64,000 bases of DNA from Phytoseiulus persimilis (taxonomy: Eukaryota; Arthropoda; Arachnida; Mesostigmata; Phytoseiidae). The notes below the pieces were generated by a model. It saw only the letters and a list, made by a program, of their open reading frames with translations, had not been told where the DNA came from and ran no database searches. The stretch lies in the NCBI GenBank assembly GCA_037576195.1, contig CM075101.1, forward strand, positions 49,600,001-49,664,000. The letters run 5' to 3'. A program made the translations under genes and the position numbers. Positions 47,296 to 60,000 of this stretch are shown one piece after another; within the stretch, counting starts at the first letter, position 1, and each line of letters begins with the position of its first letter.

Positions 47296-48460
47296 GCGAT
47301 TGCGTTCAGCGGATTGTATGAATGATAGTTTTCATTGGTAGCCGACATCCGTCTCGTCTGGTGTCTGAGCTATGCCTATGCTAGCTATCGATCCCATAAC
47401 TCTGGGGTGCTAAATCGAGGAGAGGAATCCGTTCGGAGTCATCTCGGAATGACGAGCGCGAAAGAGTTTCTGGATCGAGTGATTCCGATGCTCCGATTTA
47501 AGTGATCCCGGGGGAACTCTCGGACGTAGCATCCTAGCTGATCTGATAGCTCAGACTGCCCAATATGGTTCGCGACTCCTACTTGGCAACCGCGTCTCGT
47601 TGGCGCTCACCGTCCACGCTCCGAACCCTCGCTGCCAGGGTTGCAGTGTGGAAACGCACAACTGCGCTGATGGTGCAGAGTCCGCTGTCCTCCTCGCATC
47701 GAACGCTTCCGTGCCTCTCCTTTGGAAAGTTCATTCTGACTCGTCGACTCTGAGAGCTCTGACTCCTGTCGCTCGTTCTGCTACAATATTCTGTCAATTA
47801 GGTTCCCTTCTCGATGTTTTTAAAGTAAAAAACGGAGCAGCGATCATTCCATGAGGCGCCTCTGAGCGACAACGCCCCTTAAGACTCACGCGCATCTCGG
47901 ATCGCGACTGCGCACAACTACCTTTCGATCCCCGAATACCAATCCTTGAATGCCTTAGCTCCTTCCTCTGGTCACTGTCTCCCCAGCTCCTTGCGTTTGA
48001 TTTTGGTTTCGATCTCCACTCCACGCAGAACGCTCTGTTCACAATTTCTGCCCGGAGACGTTCGACTCGAAGTGTATTTCCCCAACAGTTCCGGAATGAG
48101 GAGGAACTTATGGTTCTGACGGGTAAACATTCACTCTCGATGAATCGAGGGGCACTTCCGGATGATGCTAGTTCGAAAAAAACGACGCTGAAAAGTGGTT
48201 TCCCGTGCCCCCATTATTATGGCGAGATTCTGCCAATGAGTTGTAAAATATGAGATGTCGGGTTTGACCCGTTCCCAGGGACTTCCGAGTACCGTGACTC
48301 GGCCAAATCTTGACCGATTTTGAAAACTTTTTTCTCAATCGGGGAGCTCGAAACGAGATTGACATTCTCCGACGCGGCGGTATCGTTTATCACCTCCAAG
48401 ATTGATGATCTTTGTATTGGATCATACATAGAAAAATACGGCACTTGCCGTTTCACGGAT
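47296..48460. other. intergenic, no supported gene
   Basis: Only short shadowing ORFs; no domain, splice-consistent exon or repeat seen. Confidence 0.4.
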
Positions 48461-48569
48461 TCACATTGACCCATCAGCTAATACGGTATGCAATTCAGTG
48501 AGAAATCCGTGAGACAGACTGATGCTCCGCTGGCTATGAGCACAGCTGATGAACGCCGCCTCTCCGCAC

Positions 48570-48577
48570 CTGAAACA
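48570..48577. repeat. 8-bp target-site duplication CTGAAACA, left copy
   Basis: Identical to 49192-49199 and directly abuts the hAT left end. Confidence 0.9.
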
Positions 48578-49191
48578 CAGTAGCGTAGCTAGCCTCCATG
48601 ATGCCCGGGGCGGATTTGATGCCCCCCCCCCCTCTTTCTTGGGGTCCGAATGCGTTTTATGCGCGCTGAATGTATCCTTATATGTCCTCGAACATAAAGT
48701 ATGATCATCCGAAATGGAGATCTTCGGATAAATGGAGACAACTTGCGCAAGCTGACCCCGATGTGAGCAACTAGAATATTACATGAGCAACTGGATCACG
48801 TTTTCTTAGAGGGTTATTTGCTTCGCTCCTGGAGCTGCGAATCTTCTATTGACTCCTCGAAGTTGAACTCATCCGTGATGGACATCTCGATAGATAGGAC
48901 AGCGAGGTTTGTCAATTTCGTTGGCGCGATCTCTGTTCCGGAGCAGAAACAAAATGAACTGAACGTTTCTCGATCAGGAAGGAGGACGAAAATTTTATGG
49001 TGGTTCGTCAATGGGGTGAAAAATCAGATGCAACTATCGGACTCCGCCCCCACACTGAGGATTCCGGGAAAAATCCACCAGGAAGAGCTTAGAAACCTCA
49101 ATGTGATAGGCATGGAGAGGCATCCTGATGCCCCCAGCGACCTGATGCCCGGGGCGGACCGCCCCCCGCCCCCCGCCTCGCTACGCTACTG
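48578..49191 (-). mobile_element. hAT transposon (614 bp), internally deleted
   Basis: The left end is CAGTAGCGTAGCTAGCC and the right end is the inverted complement of CAGTAGCGTAGCGAGGC, giving near-perfect terminal inverted repeats. A perfect 8-bp duplication, CTGAAACA, flanks it. Just inside each end lies a GATGCCCGGGGCGG block and a C-rich run. On the minus strand at about 48814-48960 the frame contains LTNLAVLSIEMSITDEFNFE. This resembles the C-terminal tail of hAT transposases of the TTF-finger type, so this is a deletion derivative of a longer element. It sits in frame inside the DDE transposase relic. Confidence 0.9.
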
Positions 49192-49199
49192 CTGAAACA
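49192..49199. repeat. 8-bp target-site duplication CTGAAACA, right copy
   Basis: Identical to 48570-48577. Confidence 0.9.
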
Positions 49200-49652
49200 T
49201 TCGTCCTCGACGATCTCTTCGAAACGGGAAGTACGAGAGGAGAGCCGTAGTCCGGGCGCTGCATTCGTCTACCCCGACTCGTGAAAGGCATATCCTATCT
49301 CATTCCTGAATCGCGAAGCGCTGAACTGGAAGAGGACAAAGGACTGCAGGCACAATATCTTGTGCCGGTGTCCTATGTCGAACAGAGTCTTGTCGATGAC
49401 AGTGTCCTCTCTGAAACGGACGAATGACTTGCATGGTCGCGAAAGCAAGACGTCCAATGCCTGAATCGGACCTGTGCATCCCTCAGGAAAAATTCCTTTC
49501 ATGAGTGGGATTTCGGGCGGTGAACAGGCAGCTTTGAGTGCAGGGATCCTGATCGCAGCCCATGAGTCTATGGGGAGATGCACTTCTCGGCGATCCCGAA
49601 GCATCCTCGGCCACATGGGGCAAGATATGAAAACTCTTGGCTCATCTCGCAC

Positions 49653-51057
49653 CCATAGGGAATGCTAGATCTGCGTCTAGTTTAGACCTTCGCGAGGGTA
49701 AAGAACAAAATCGGTTGAGATTTGGCTGAGCTACGGTATCCAAAAGTTACCGGAAATAAGTATATCCCTTTTTCAAGGTTTTTTGGAGTCACGTCGCAGA
49801 ATTTTGCCATACGAATGGGGGCACAGAGGACAAATTTTTTCCGTCGACTCTTTCGAAGCCTTTTCAGGCTGACATGATTCAGAAATGCCCCTCGGTTCAT
49901 CGAAAGTGTATCTTATTTCTGAGAGGATTGAGTCCATGCTGCTCGGCCCGGAATCTCACACATATTTGGATCTGGGGGATCCGAGAAAATCTGGATCCCT
50001 CGTGCCAGGCCTCCTCGGGCGGGTCGGAAGACGCTGTTGGAAAAAGCTCCTCCAGTGCCACGGGTACGCATGATCAAGCGTCTAGGAGCGGCATGTCGAA
50101 GTCCGGACTACGCTCTGTTCGCATCCGATTTCGACACTCGGAAAAAAAAACTGATTGATAGCTGAATTTCGAAGACTTCGCCGACCAATTTGAATCGCAG
50201 GAAGCGAGTCAGGCTGGTCGAGAGCGGAACACTCCGGAAGATGGAGCGCATAACTCGAGCCATGAAGTCGACACTTGGATGCGAAGCTTTATTGAATAAG
50301 GGGTGCCCACGAGATGCTCTCCTCGATTCGTTTGTACCGAGCACACGTTTCCGGAGGATCAGGAAGCTCTCGATTGAGTCACAATGGGCATTCGAGGCGG
50401 GGGCACAGAGTCGGCGTTTGAGGCATATCGGTATGGTACGCGGAGCTGCCAGAGACGGAAGTATTGATCCTCATGACTCGCGGGACTCACAGGCTTTCAT
50501 ACATTTACAGCCTCAGAGATACAGCGAAGTTCCGAAAACACCGCTCCGCGCGGGCTATCGCAGGGAAATTTAGGAAAGGCGTCTGGGAAAGAGAACCGCT
50601 GGGGAAGAGGCATTGAGGCTGGGGGTTCCAGCACGAGAAAGTCCACAAACCTCCGGCTTGTCACACGAGGAGCTGAAACTTTAGGATGCTGCCCTTCTTA
50701 GAGGAATGTTCTCGCTCAGGTATTGAAACGGAATCAGAGACTTTGATGGTTTCCGTTACGGACTCTCGCTCTTCACAGACCCATTGGTGAGTGACAATCA
50801 GTTTATCGAGAAAATCAACGTCATGTAGCCTATATCATGGTGAAAACCGCGGTCGGCAGAATGGGCGAGGAACACGAGGACAACCTGCATAGTTGTCAAC
50901 TGCGTTCTCCGCCTCGTCGAATAATCAACATGCCTATGCCCAGTCTCTGCTTGCTGATTAGTAACAATGGAACTCCGGCGTGCAGGAGATCGCAGCGGGA
51001 GATATTGAGTTCATTCCGATCCCGCTCCAATAGATCCTACGACGGGCCGGAGGCGTG
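49653..51057. other. upstream region of the peptidase-fold gene
   Basis: The left part is probably unreadable remains of the DDE transposon. Plus-strand frames at 49885-50073 and 50190-50573 have protein-like composition but no known domain or start evidence. The promoter and 5' UTR of the gene starting at 51058 should lie at the right end. Confidence 0.35.
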
Positions 51058-54000
51058 ATGGAAACCGTGGATTACATGAGATACACGGATAGCTACACAA
51101 AGTGGCACACGTCGCGATCCGCGGAAGAAATCGACCTCGGGCTGCAGCCACCCTGTGGGACTGATAGCGCCGTGAACCGTTTACAGCTTCTGAGAAGGCC
51201 GAGAAAACGTGCGCTGCTACTGGTGAGTACACCGAGGCGTTCTCGGAGAAGACGCGATTCGAGAACCATTCTGTTTTCTACTCCCAAAACTTCCAAAAAA
51301 AACGGGGCCAAGTTCAGCTGCTGAACTAGTGGTTCCCTAGGGTTACGTTCCACATCGATCTGATCAACGACCAGTATATTGGAAGCAAGCCGCTGACGGC
51401 AGAGCGAGTGATAAGTGCTAGTCGACAGTGCCGCAAAGCACAACTCTGGATGGTTTCAGTCTCGTTGCGGCTAGCTTCCGGTACAACAAGCGAACCCTCG
51501 CCGGTAGACGCCTACATCAAAACCTCATGCACACCGCCGTCGACATCGAGCTTCTCGGACCCGACTCATGGATTCGCATGAGTGGCCGCAGCTTGAAACT
51601 CGCGATAGCAATAATTGCGAGCACGTCAGATGCGCGCAGAAGTCTCTACGTGAACAACAGCTCCGTTTCACGGATTTTCGCGGGGTCATCATGTCAATTT
51701 GAGCATCGTCGTTGCTAGCACAGCATAGAATTCGCTCGGGTCAGGCACCATGCTGCGCGGGTCGCGAGTCGATCTGCTGAGGAGTCCCGGAATACTTCAC
51801 GTGGATAATGTATTTGGGACCCGACTGACAATATAAGAATGTTCCGACGTTTTCGGAAATGCTGCAGCTCTGGCAAGTTCAGCGGAGTATGAGCCTCCGG
51901 TGCGTTTTCTCACCGACGAGGCTTTATGGAAGCTCCTTTGCTCACTGAGGCGCATGAGCCCCGTGAGTATCCGGTGGCTGACTCGTCTCACTCCAAAATC
52001 AAAACTCCCGCGACGAGAGGACACCGAAGAATCTAAAACGGATGAGTTGGGCCGCAGACATTGGGTTGTTTCGCGTGGAATGTTGAGGAACATAGAGCGA
52101 TGCCGACCATAGAAAAGCGGTCGCTACGGCGAGATTGTGGATTTGGATTCTGAAAAGGATTCGTTAGCAGAGATAAGCTGGGGAGAACGAAAAAAGGGTC
52201 GACCTCAGCAGAAGCCAGTCCCGACCGACCGGGAGAAACGTTTCTTAATGAAGGGCTCTCTGGCCTTCGAACTTCACAGCGGACGCGAGAAACGGCTGAA
52301 GAAGTGAGCTGCCATAAACTCGATTTCTTTCCTGCTCCAGCCGCTTTCCCGAAATAATTTCCTTATCACGGAAAGACGATCGTAGCAGCGATTGCGGACT
52401 CCGGCCCGAGCAGCAAGAAGGTCGAACTCCCTCGTTCCCAACATGTGCAAAAACGCAAAACCAAGTCGACCGGTAGAGTAGAGCTCGGCGAGCTTGTTCA
52501 ACGATGGATTTTTTCCTGAGATCTCCATTTTCTCTAGTCGTCGAGATGTTTCCGATGGGATGGCTCCCCGGCTTGTTCGTGAGGCGCTCAGGCGACGCGC
52601 CCATGGTTGCGCGGGCTCTGCGTCCCGAGTGAATCAAGCAGAGTGAACTCGGTGTTCTCATCTCGGATAACAGTGAGCAGTCCTCGAGTTGGGCACGGAA
52701 CAACCTATGCGGCGGCGGATACGATTCGATCTTTTTTGCTCTTGCGGTACTGGTAACAAAGTTGCAATAATGGCTCCTTCGTCGAGGTTTTTTGTTGCAC
52801 CAAGCTGCACAGAAGTAGTAGAGGAGCTGAACCAGGAATTCCTGTGGCTTCCGAGAGACTGCCCGCGGAGCAGGGAAAGGGCGAAAAATGGATGAACACT
52901 GCTCGAAAGACGCCAACGGAACGATCGAGCCTCGAACTACTGTCAGCTGGGAAGGGGTCACCCGATCACAGCCAGAAGGACTCTTTGATTGTCTCTGCCA
53001 ATCTGTCCAGCCCCATATTCCTCGCCCGTCGAAGCCCTCGTACGCATCGGGAGTATCGCGGGGATACGACCAGAGGTGTGGGCCAAGACGTGAATTAGCA
53101 AGCATTATCTACGTTGATGAAATTCAGATTGCTGCTTCGGAGACTCTTCATGACTGGGGAGATGTGAATATGCTCCGAAATGATTTCAGAGTAGTGACAT
53201 CCGGTGGATATCGGACAGGAGGCTATGAACAGACTGAAATATCTCAGAAGGAATCCTTTCGATCAAGCAGTGGCCGAAATCGACGTTTTTGTGGCAGGAA
53301 GAGTTCCAATGTTGTATTGATCATTCGTCCATCGTTTGAGCAGGAGTTGCTGGGGAGTCGCAAGGAGCCAATATTCCCCTCCCTGAGCTTGGAAAGACGG
53401 AATCGGGCTAATATCGATGATTAGAAATAGTTGAAGCATCCGAGAACGAATAACTATCGTGAGAACATCCCTCGAGGTACGCGTGGAGCGAATTAGCGGA
53501 GAATCCTCCAGTCCAGGTCACTACGCATGAGTTGGACTGACATTGAAAGTCACCGCCAGAAATAAGTGCGTTCCGCCGCGCCATGAGCACTCCAGCCACC
53601 GGAAAACGCACGGCGAATAGATCAGACAGCGAGACACGTTTGATGATCAAGTAAACTTAGTCCATGCCCGGAACCCTCCTCCTTCCGATGCGACATTTTC
53701 CGTTACCTTTCTCCATCCCTCCAATTGAGGTCAACCCTGGCCTGAGGCGTTTTGATGATGAACCGAAGGTTGAGCGGTCTCGATCTGAAAGATCTACTCC
53801 GGCATCTGCCCGAGCGTAGGGGAGCCACTGAAACAGTTAGGAGAGCAAGCGCAAAAGCTGTAGGCTGGAACATGAGCGGTAGGACTCAGCCCGCAGCTTT
53901 CGCTCCGACCTCCCGACTGGGCAGTCTCAATTCACCTTCGCACGCTTCCTGCAGACCATTTTGCCACCTCTTCGGCTGTTTTTCCATCTCATGGGGCGGA

Positions 54001-57000
54001 GTGAATTCAGCATGATGTCGTATCGTCTTTTGTGAGAGACACAGCTCTCCGTCAGCGTCATTGTGATAATGCACGTGGGCATGTGAGAAATTCCGTTTGA
54101 GAACTATTCGGAGAAGACCTCTTCGTGATTAGAGTCTTGAGAGACTGAGACAGATGACCGCTGAGCTTTTCAATCTCAGAGTGAGTGAACAGAGCCGTGG
54201 TGGCCAAGGGATGTTGGTGATGCTTTTCCATGATTTTCTCATTTCGGAACGTGAGCCATGAGAGTCGGGAACTTGGTGCCCCAAGACTCAGCATGACCCG
54301 ACCCCGAGTCATGATTCCCGAGTTGGCCTGGAGGAACGTTCCGCAACCAGTTTTCACAAGTGAATATTCCGATAGTGCTCTTCCAGCGTTTCTCACAATC
54401 AGCCTCGAGTGAGATTCGAAGAGCTTACTTCCAAGATTGACAGACTCCCACTGCGGAACGAATTGCTCAGAGAGCAGGAACTCCTCTTTCAAAACCCAGA
54501 CTGAATGAGCTCTGCGGATTGTTGCGGAAGAGTTGGACCGGAACTTAACGTCAGTCGCGGCTTTCCGGAAAGCTTGGCAGAGTTTCCTGAAGGCTGGCGG
54601 CAACTTTGAGGAACGAGACTAGCTTTAAACGGCCCAACCCGCGGTCCGCTTAAAAGGTGGCCGCAGACGGGCGATGCGAGCTGTGGCGTCGCATGGCGTC
54701 TCAAAAAACGTACTCATTAGAGACCCTGCCCTGTCTGCTAATGGAGTAGAGCATATCCGCATTCTTTGTCATCGTTATGCTCGTTTCGCGAATGCGAAAC
54801 CCTCGGTTTTTGTACGTTGCTAAATGTACTGCTTTTCCCCCCAGCGTCTCTGGGATTTGCAGCGTGGCTATTCGGTAAGAGCAATGAAATGCCTGAGCAG
54901 GAAAATTTTGACGGTGGAAAGCCATCCGACAATCGCAACTCAGGCCACGCGAACTTGACGACTAGTCATCACGCGGAATGAGCTGAGAGACGACTTTCGT
55001 GGTGCATTTGAATATTTTGGAACGAGGCGCCCGGACGCGGATGAGGAGGACTCGTTCCGTCCACGGTCTTCAAGAGTTCATAAGGACTTCGGTAGCGAAA
55101 GATTTGCGCCATTGCGGATATTGAGGAAATCAGCCCTGTCGGATGGAATGGTCAGGGGGCGGGAAAACTGCTTGATCCTTCTCGATCGCGAGGGCTCGAG
55201 TCGCAGTCACTTCCCGGATGCGTCCCGAAGCGACAAATAGAATGAAAAAAATAACAGAATCGAGCGAACACCATCTGACAAATCCGTGACAACACAGAAA
55301 AGTCGGGTTCGAGGCCGATGAAGGCTCGGGGGAATTTTCGGTGGAACACTTTCATTCAGTCATCTAGGCTTGGATTCGAGAATTTATGAAGCATACGAGC
55401 TCTGAAATTCCTTGCATCGATCCAGCACGGGTCGTGAGAGATGAGAACCGGAAGCATCCATCTTATTTTTTCTCTGTGGAACGGACCGACGGCTTCCGGA
55501 ACCGATTTCCAATCGTATTTGGCTCCTCCATGCGCTTCTCCGAATAAAAGGGCATTTCCTGAATGTCGACATCGAATTCGGAAAAAAGTCTCGAGCCACG
55601 AATACGCATCTCGAGGGCCGAGAATTATTCATTAAGACGAGTTCGGCTGCGAATTCGTTCTCGAAGGCATGCTCTTTTCCAGAGCTTAGCAGGATGCGAA
55701 TGAACTCTGTAGCGAATATGTATGTGAACCGGCATCAGCTTCCTTGAGGGAAACTTGCCGTCTTCGGATCTCGCTGCTCGTGTATTACTCACAAGGGGAT
55801 TAGACCCCGCCGTCCGAGCAGTCTTTAGAACAAGGAGTCGAATCCACCGCTGAGCTCCCGTCTTCACTGGCGGGTTGTTCGTAAAACTACTGCTCCCGCT
55901 CGGCTTGTTCGATGAGCACCGCTCACATACGCAGACACAGTGTCGTTCGAGAATCCATCCAGCCATCATCGGAACTTTGCGAGCTGCCCCGCAGTCAGAG
56001 AGTTGCTCGATCGCAGACGATGACGGCGGGAGGGTTCGATAGTTTCGAGCGGCCAGGTTCGGACCACCATCAAAGTTCGGCATCTTGGGAAGTAATGCCC
56101 GGCCGCGCCCCCAACGAACTCGAGCTGTTGCGTATCGGTTACGCCAGATGTGGAGAGTACGACGAGATGGGAAGTACGTTTCGGGGGCGCGACTCCGGCC
56201 ACGCTTCGGAAGAAGGAAGCGTTCCCGCTGAATGCTGCGACCTCGGAACCCCGGCCTCAGAGCCGTGGACGACGGATCATCGCGAGAGCCCAGAGGATGG
56301 AATCTGCCGCTTCGCGAGTCGGAACTCGCCTCAAGAGAACAGATATTCGCAGTTTCCAGTGATAGGAATCCATGCGCCTCGTTCTATTTCCGGCGGCGGG
56401 CTCCAGCGCTAAACGCGAATCGCTTGCTCTCTTCTCAACCTTTTCCCTCCATGCTTCAGCGGCTCGTGGTTGACTGATTCACTTTCGAGTAGCGGTGGTG
56501 CGGTGCCATGTTTGAGTGGGAGAATCGCTCGATGCAGGAGCCCTTCTCTTGAAGATAACGGCACAAGGACAATACCTGACCGAGTCCTTTGTCATCCGAA
56601 ACTTTTGAATGGGGTGGAAAATCCTTCTCATTGAGAATTAGGGCGGAAACACAAAACAAAGCTCCTTGAGGGGTGGAACACGTCCTCATTAAACCGGCTA
56701 CCGTCATGCTGTTTGACCTCTGTCAAGAGGAGGCGATCAGAGTCCGAGTCAGCCAGTTCGAAGGGCGGCTCAGGTTGTCCGGAAAACCTCCGCTGTCCGG
56801 ACGACGACGCGGAAGATATCAGCCATCCATTCCGAGAATGGATCCGGGCTGAAATTTCGTGGTCCTACCAGAGCCGCGCTGAGTGCGCCGTAAGGTGAAC
56901 ACGACGAGGAAGGCCCGTTGGCAAGGATCGGGTTCAAGAGCTCTGTCGGATCGAGAGTCGTTCCTCAGATAAACTCTCGTCGGAGAGGAGGAGGCCCGAA

Positions 57001-60000
57001 GTATTTTCAGGCATGAATATTCCAGGAGCCGATGGAGTTCATGCGGCCTTCGTTCACCCATAAAATACATTGTACGTATAATATAATAAGATTCTCGTGT
57101 TTTCAGTTCATCTGGCTGATAGCCTCCGGGTTCTGCATCGGAGTCTTGGTTGGATTCTCCGCACGCCAGCTGCTCCAACATAACGTTAGCCTTGTTTTGC
57201 CTCGAGAAACGCCCAAACCAAATTGCGAGCCATTTCATCGAAAGGAAAAGTTTGTCGAGACTTTTACAGCACTCACCTCATCGGTCAAGCGGGAGAACCT
57301 GAACCAATGGCTATGGTGAGGATTTCTATTTCCGATTGCGTGTTAGATCAGTCTCGGCGGCCGGACTCTCTGAACGACTCTGGTCTCATTGCCGATCTGA
57401 CGCTGGGGATGACAATGACCAGGTGGCCAGCAAACCAGTTGGCAAGCCAAGCTTCTCATGTCGCACCCTCGCAGACGATGGTTCAGGCTTAGTTGCATCC
57501 CGATTGATTATCCTCTCAGTCCAGATGGCCCAGTGTGAATCTGGGCGGGAGTATTCTCCGCAAATGCCAGAGGGGAGGACTCCAAGCTCCCGAATTTCAC
57601 AAGGGTCCTGTTCTGGATCAACCCGATAGCCATTCCGCAGTAAATGACTGGCCTGATCGTTTCTTCGTCGATGAAAGAATTCCGGCTCGCATCGATCCGC
57701 TCTGGTCGGGAACCCTAACGACGGAAGAATCCGGACCGAATTCCAGGTCCCTGACGCGTGACTTCCACGTCGGAGGCTCGCATAAAGGACGAGAGCTGTC
57801 GGAAAAAATCCGTGACAGATGGACAAGTCTACCGTATGTGAGGATCGAGAAATATAGGCCGTTGCTCTCTTACCCTGACACGGAACGAACGAATGAGGTT
57901 CGCTTGACGCAGGGCTCGAAGGTGCTCTATCAAGCGACGATGAGCCCGAAAGAAACAACTTTTGGTAAGCGGGGGATGTTGCGGGAAGTTCTTCGCGCAG
58001 AGCGGATCATTCACCGAATAATTAGATCCGACCCGCGGAATCCGAAGAGAAAGCAATGAGCGGTGGAAGGGCTCGGACTCTAAATCGCAAGTCATTCACA
58101 ACTGACCTGAATCGCTTCACCCTGGCATTCCTCCTGCCACTCACTTCTGTTTCCTCGAATTACTCTCGCGGGCTTTTCATATAAAAAGATCCCCGTTCCA
58201 CTCGGAGACACACGCTCGTGCGGGCACCTGGCGAAACGCACGCGCACTGAAACGAACACGCTGCGAGAAGCGGAGCCATACGCTCCAAAAAACCTTCCCG
58301 TTCCGCTATGCTTTTAGCCCCTCTTCGAGAGAGCATGAGAATACACGGAATTACGTTCCGGGGAATAGACGGAGAAATGAATGGAAAGGTTGAATAACGG
58401 AGGATGGAACGGAGGAAAAGTTTAGATGGATGGCGTCTCGTGGGGATGTTGCAAAGACAGCCACTTTGTTTAACTCGCGCGCTTTCCCGCCCGGAATCTC
58501 TAGAAACTCATCCCTATCTGGCCTATTCCTCACCTGGAAAAGTTCGAGGAAAACCCGTGTACGTCAATTTCGGACGTGAAGAAGATTTTGACGCTCTGAG
58601 AGTTCGCGGCGTCACTCTGAACGGAACTATTGCGATCATGCGCTTGGGGAAAGCTCAAACTCTGACGAAAATCCGACGAGCTGAAAAGAACGGGATGAAA
58701 GGTAAAAATTGCGTAACCGCTTCACCGAGGATTCCTTTCTCTCACGAGTCCCGTTCGATTATCCCGATGAACAAAGCTCAGCGCGGCTCGCTAATACCCC
58801 GCTCCCAGCGGAGCTCTTCCAAGCCCGTTGAAGAACTGCTCCAACCAACCTGGAGTGCTTTCTAAGCCAGCGTCGCATCTCTTGCACATTGGGAGCTCGG
58901 ATTATCACAGCGGGCTCATTCCTCTCTTGGCTTCAGGGGTCGTTTTGTACCGAGATCCGTTGGACGCAGAGTCGTTTGAAAGTGATTTTGCGGGACCGTC
59001 CATGCCTTTCGACGCTACACCCCGCGCCACGTTGAAATCATATCCTGGGGATCCGGCCACGCCATATTTGCCAGCCGTCGGAGATGTGAATCGAATTTCC
59101 CGGAGTGACATCCGCTTGCCCAGCATTCCTGTTCAGCCCATCAGTGCTATTGATGCTCAACAGCTATTGAAGTGAGTCCCAACGTCGGTAAGGACTCTGC
59201 TGCTCTGCCTCTTTCCCAGCTTACGTCTCCATCTATCGTATCGGGATACTTCCTACCTCTGCCCTGAAAGTGGATCCTCTGGTTTTGATTTATAACGCTG
59301 GTGATTGAGGTGTCTCCGGTCGAGTTTGGTCCTCTCCTTCGAAAATTTGGGATTAAATTGCGATCTGTTTCCTATTTTCAAGAGACTTGGCTGGTTCCAA
59401 AGCACCAATGGAGTGGGTCGGGAAGCTGAACGTTTCCTATTCAACGGGTCCAGGATACAAAGACGCGGCTGAAGTGTGAGTATGCGTTCCCCATAGCCCA
59501 AAACGGAAGCATATCTCGTTTTGTCTTTCTCGAGTTCGGAGATCGCCGAGGCGTCGGTATCTTCGCGGGTCCCACCGACAAACTAGTGCGCATTTCCCGT
59601 TTCACGATTCCAACTCGTTACACCATCGAGTGTTGATTCATCGAATCCTCCTGACGGAAACGAATGTCCGTCTTCCCTTGGTGTATTTGATGAGTAGCGC
59701 CACAAGCAAACTCTGCGGGTACCATTGTTGTGTCCAAGTTCGGGGAATGTTAGATGCAGCACGACAGGAAGTCGACTGATTCTTGGTTTGGACGTCCACG
59801 ACAGCCTCTCACTCTGATCGCGGAGCACTCCGGCAGGGGATCACCCATGAGACGTCCCTCTCTGGATTTCATCGTTCTGTGGAGAATGCTGGCGTGAGCC
59901 GCGGAGTGGCCAGTGAGCTGAGTATGGGATGTAGCTAAGGCTGTGAATTTGTCACGGTGTTTTCAGCGAAAATTTACGGCGAAGTCACGGCGTTTTTCTT

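Larger units (their letters stand above)
48461..49652 (-). pseudogene. DDE-superfamily transposase relic, copy 2, split by hAT
   Basis: On the minus strand the fragment runs from 49652 through HLPIDSWAAIRIP (catalytic Asp region), GCTGPIQALDVLLSRPCKSF, ILCLQSFVLFQFSASRF and AFHESG, then a stop codon. It continues with similarity (EEIVEDECF) up to the hAT element. Beyond that element at 48577 it resumes as CFRCGEAAFISCAHSQRSIS, the Cys-rich C-terminal end. The order and motifs match copy 1 (DSWGGHND, QPLDLYCFRLWKDF, FIRCAHCQSILC). The two copies differ at many positions, so they are old. Sequence above 49652 probably holds more of the relic but is unreadable. Confidence 0.72.

Noticed and set aside
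52245-53105. 286-codon minus-strand ORF, the longest without a known domain
   Set aside because: It lies in an intron, has low-complexity composition with many Ser/Arg, and overlaps open frames on the other strand. Given the number of chance ORFs in this window, length alone is not evidence.
56020-56889. Two open segments (56020-56173 and 56713-56889) as N-terminal exons of the peptidase-fold gene
   Set aside because: They can be forced into phase only with poor acceptors. The exon at 51058-51222 has a strong-context ATG, consensus donor, matching phase and a basic segment directly before the helix.
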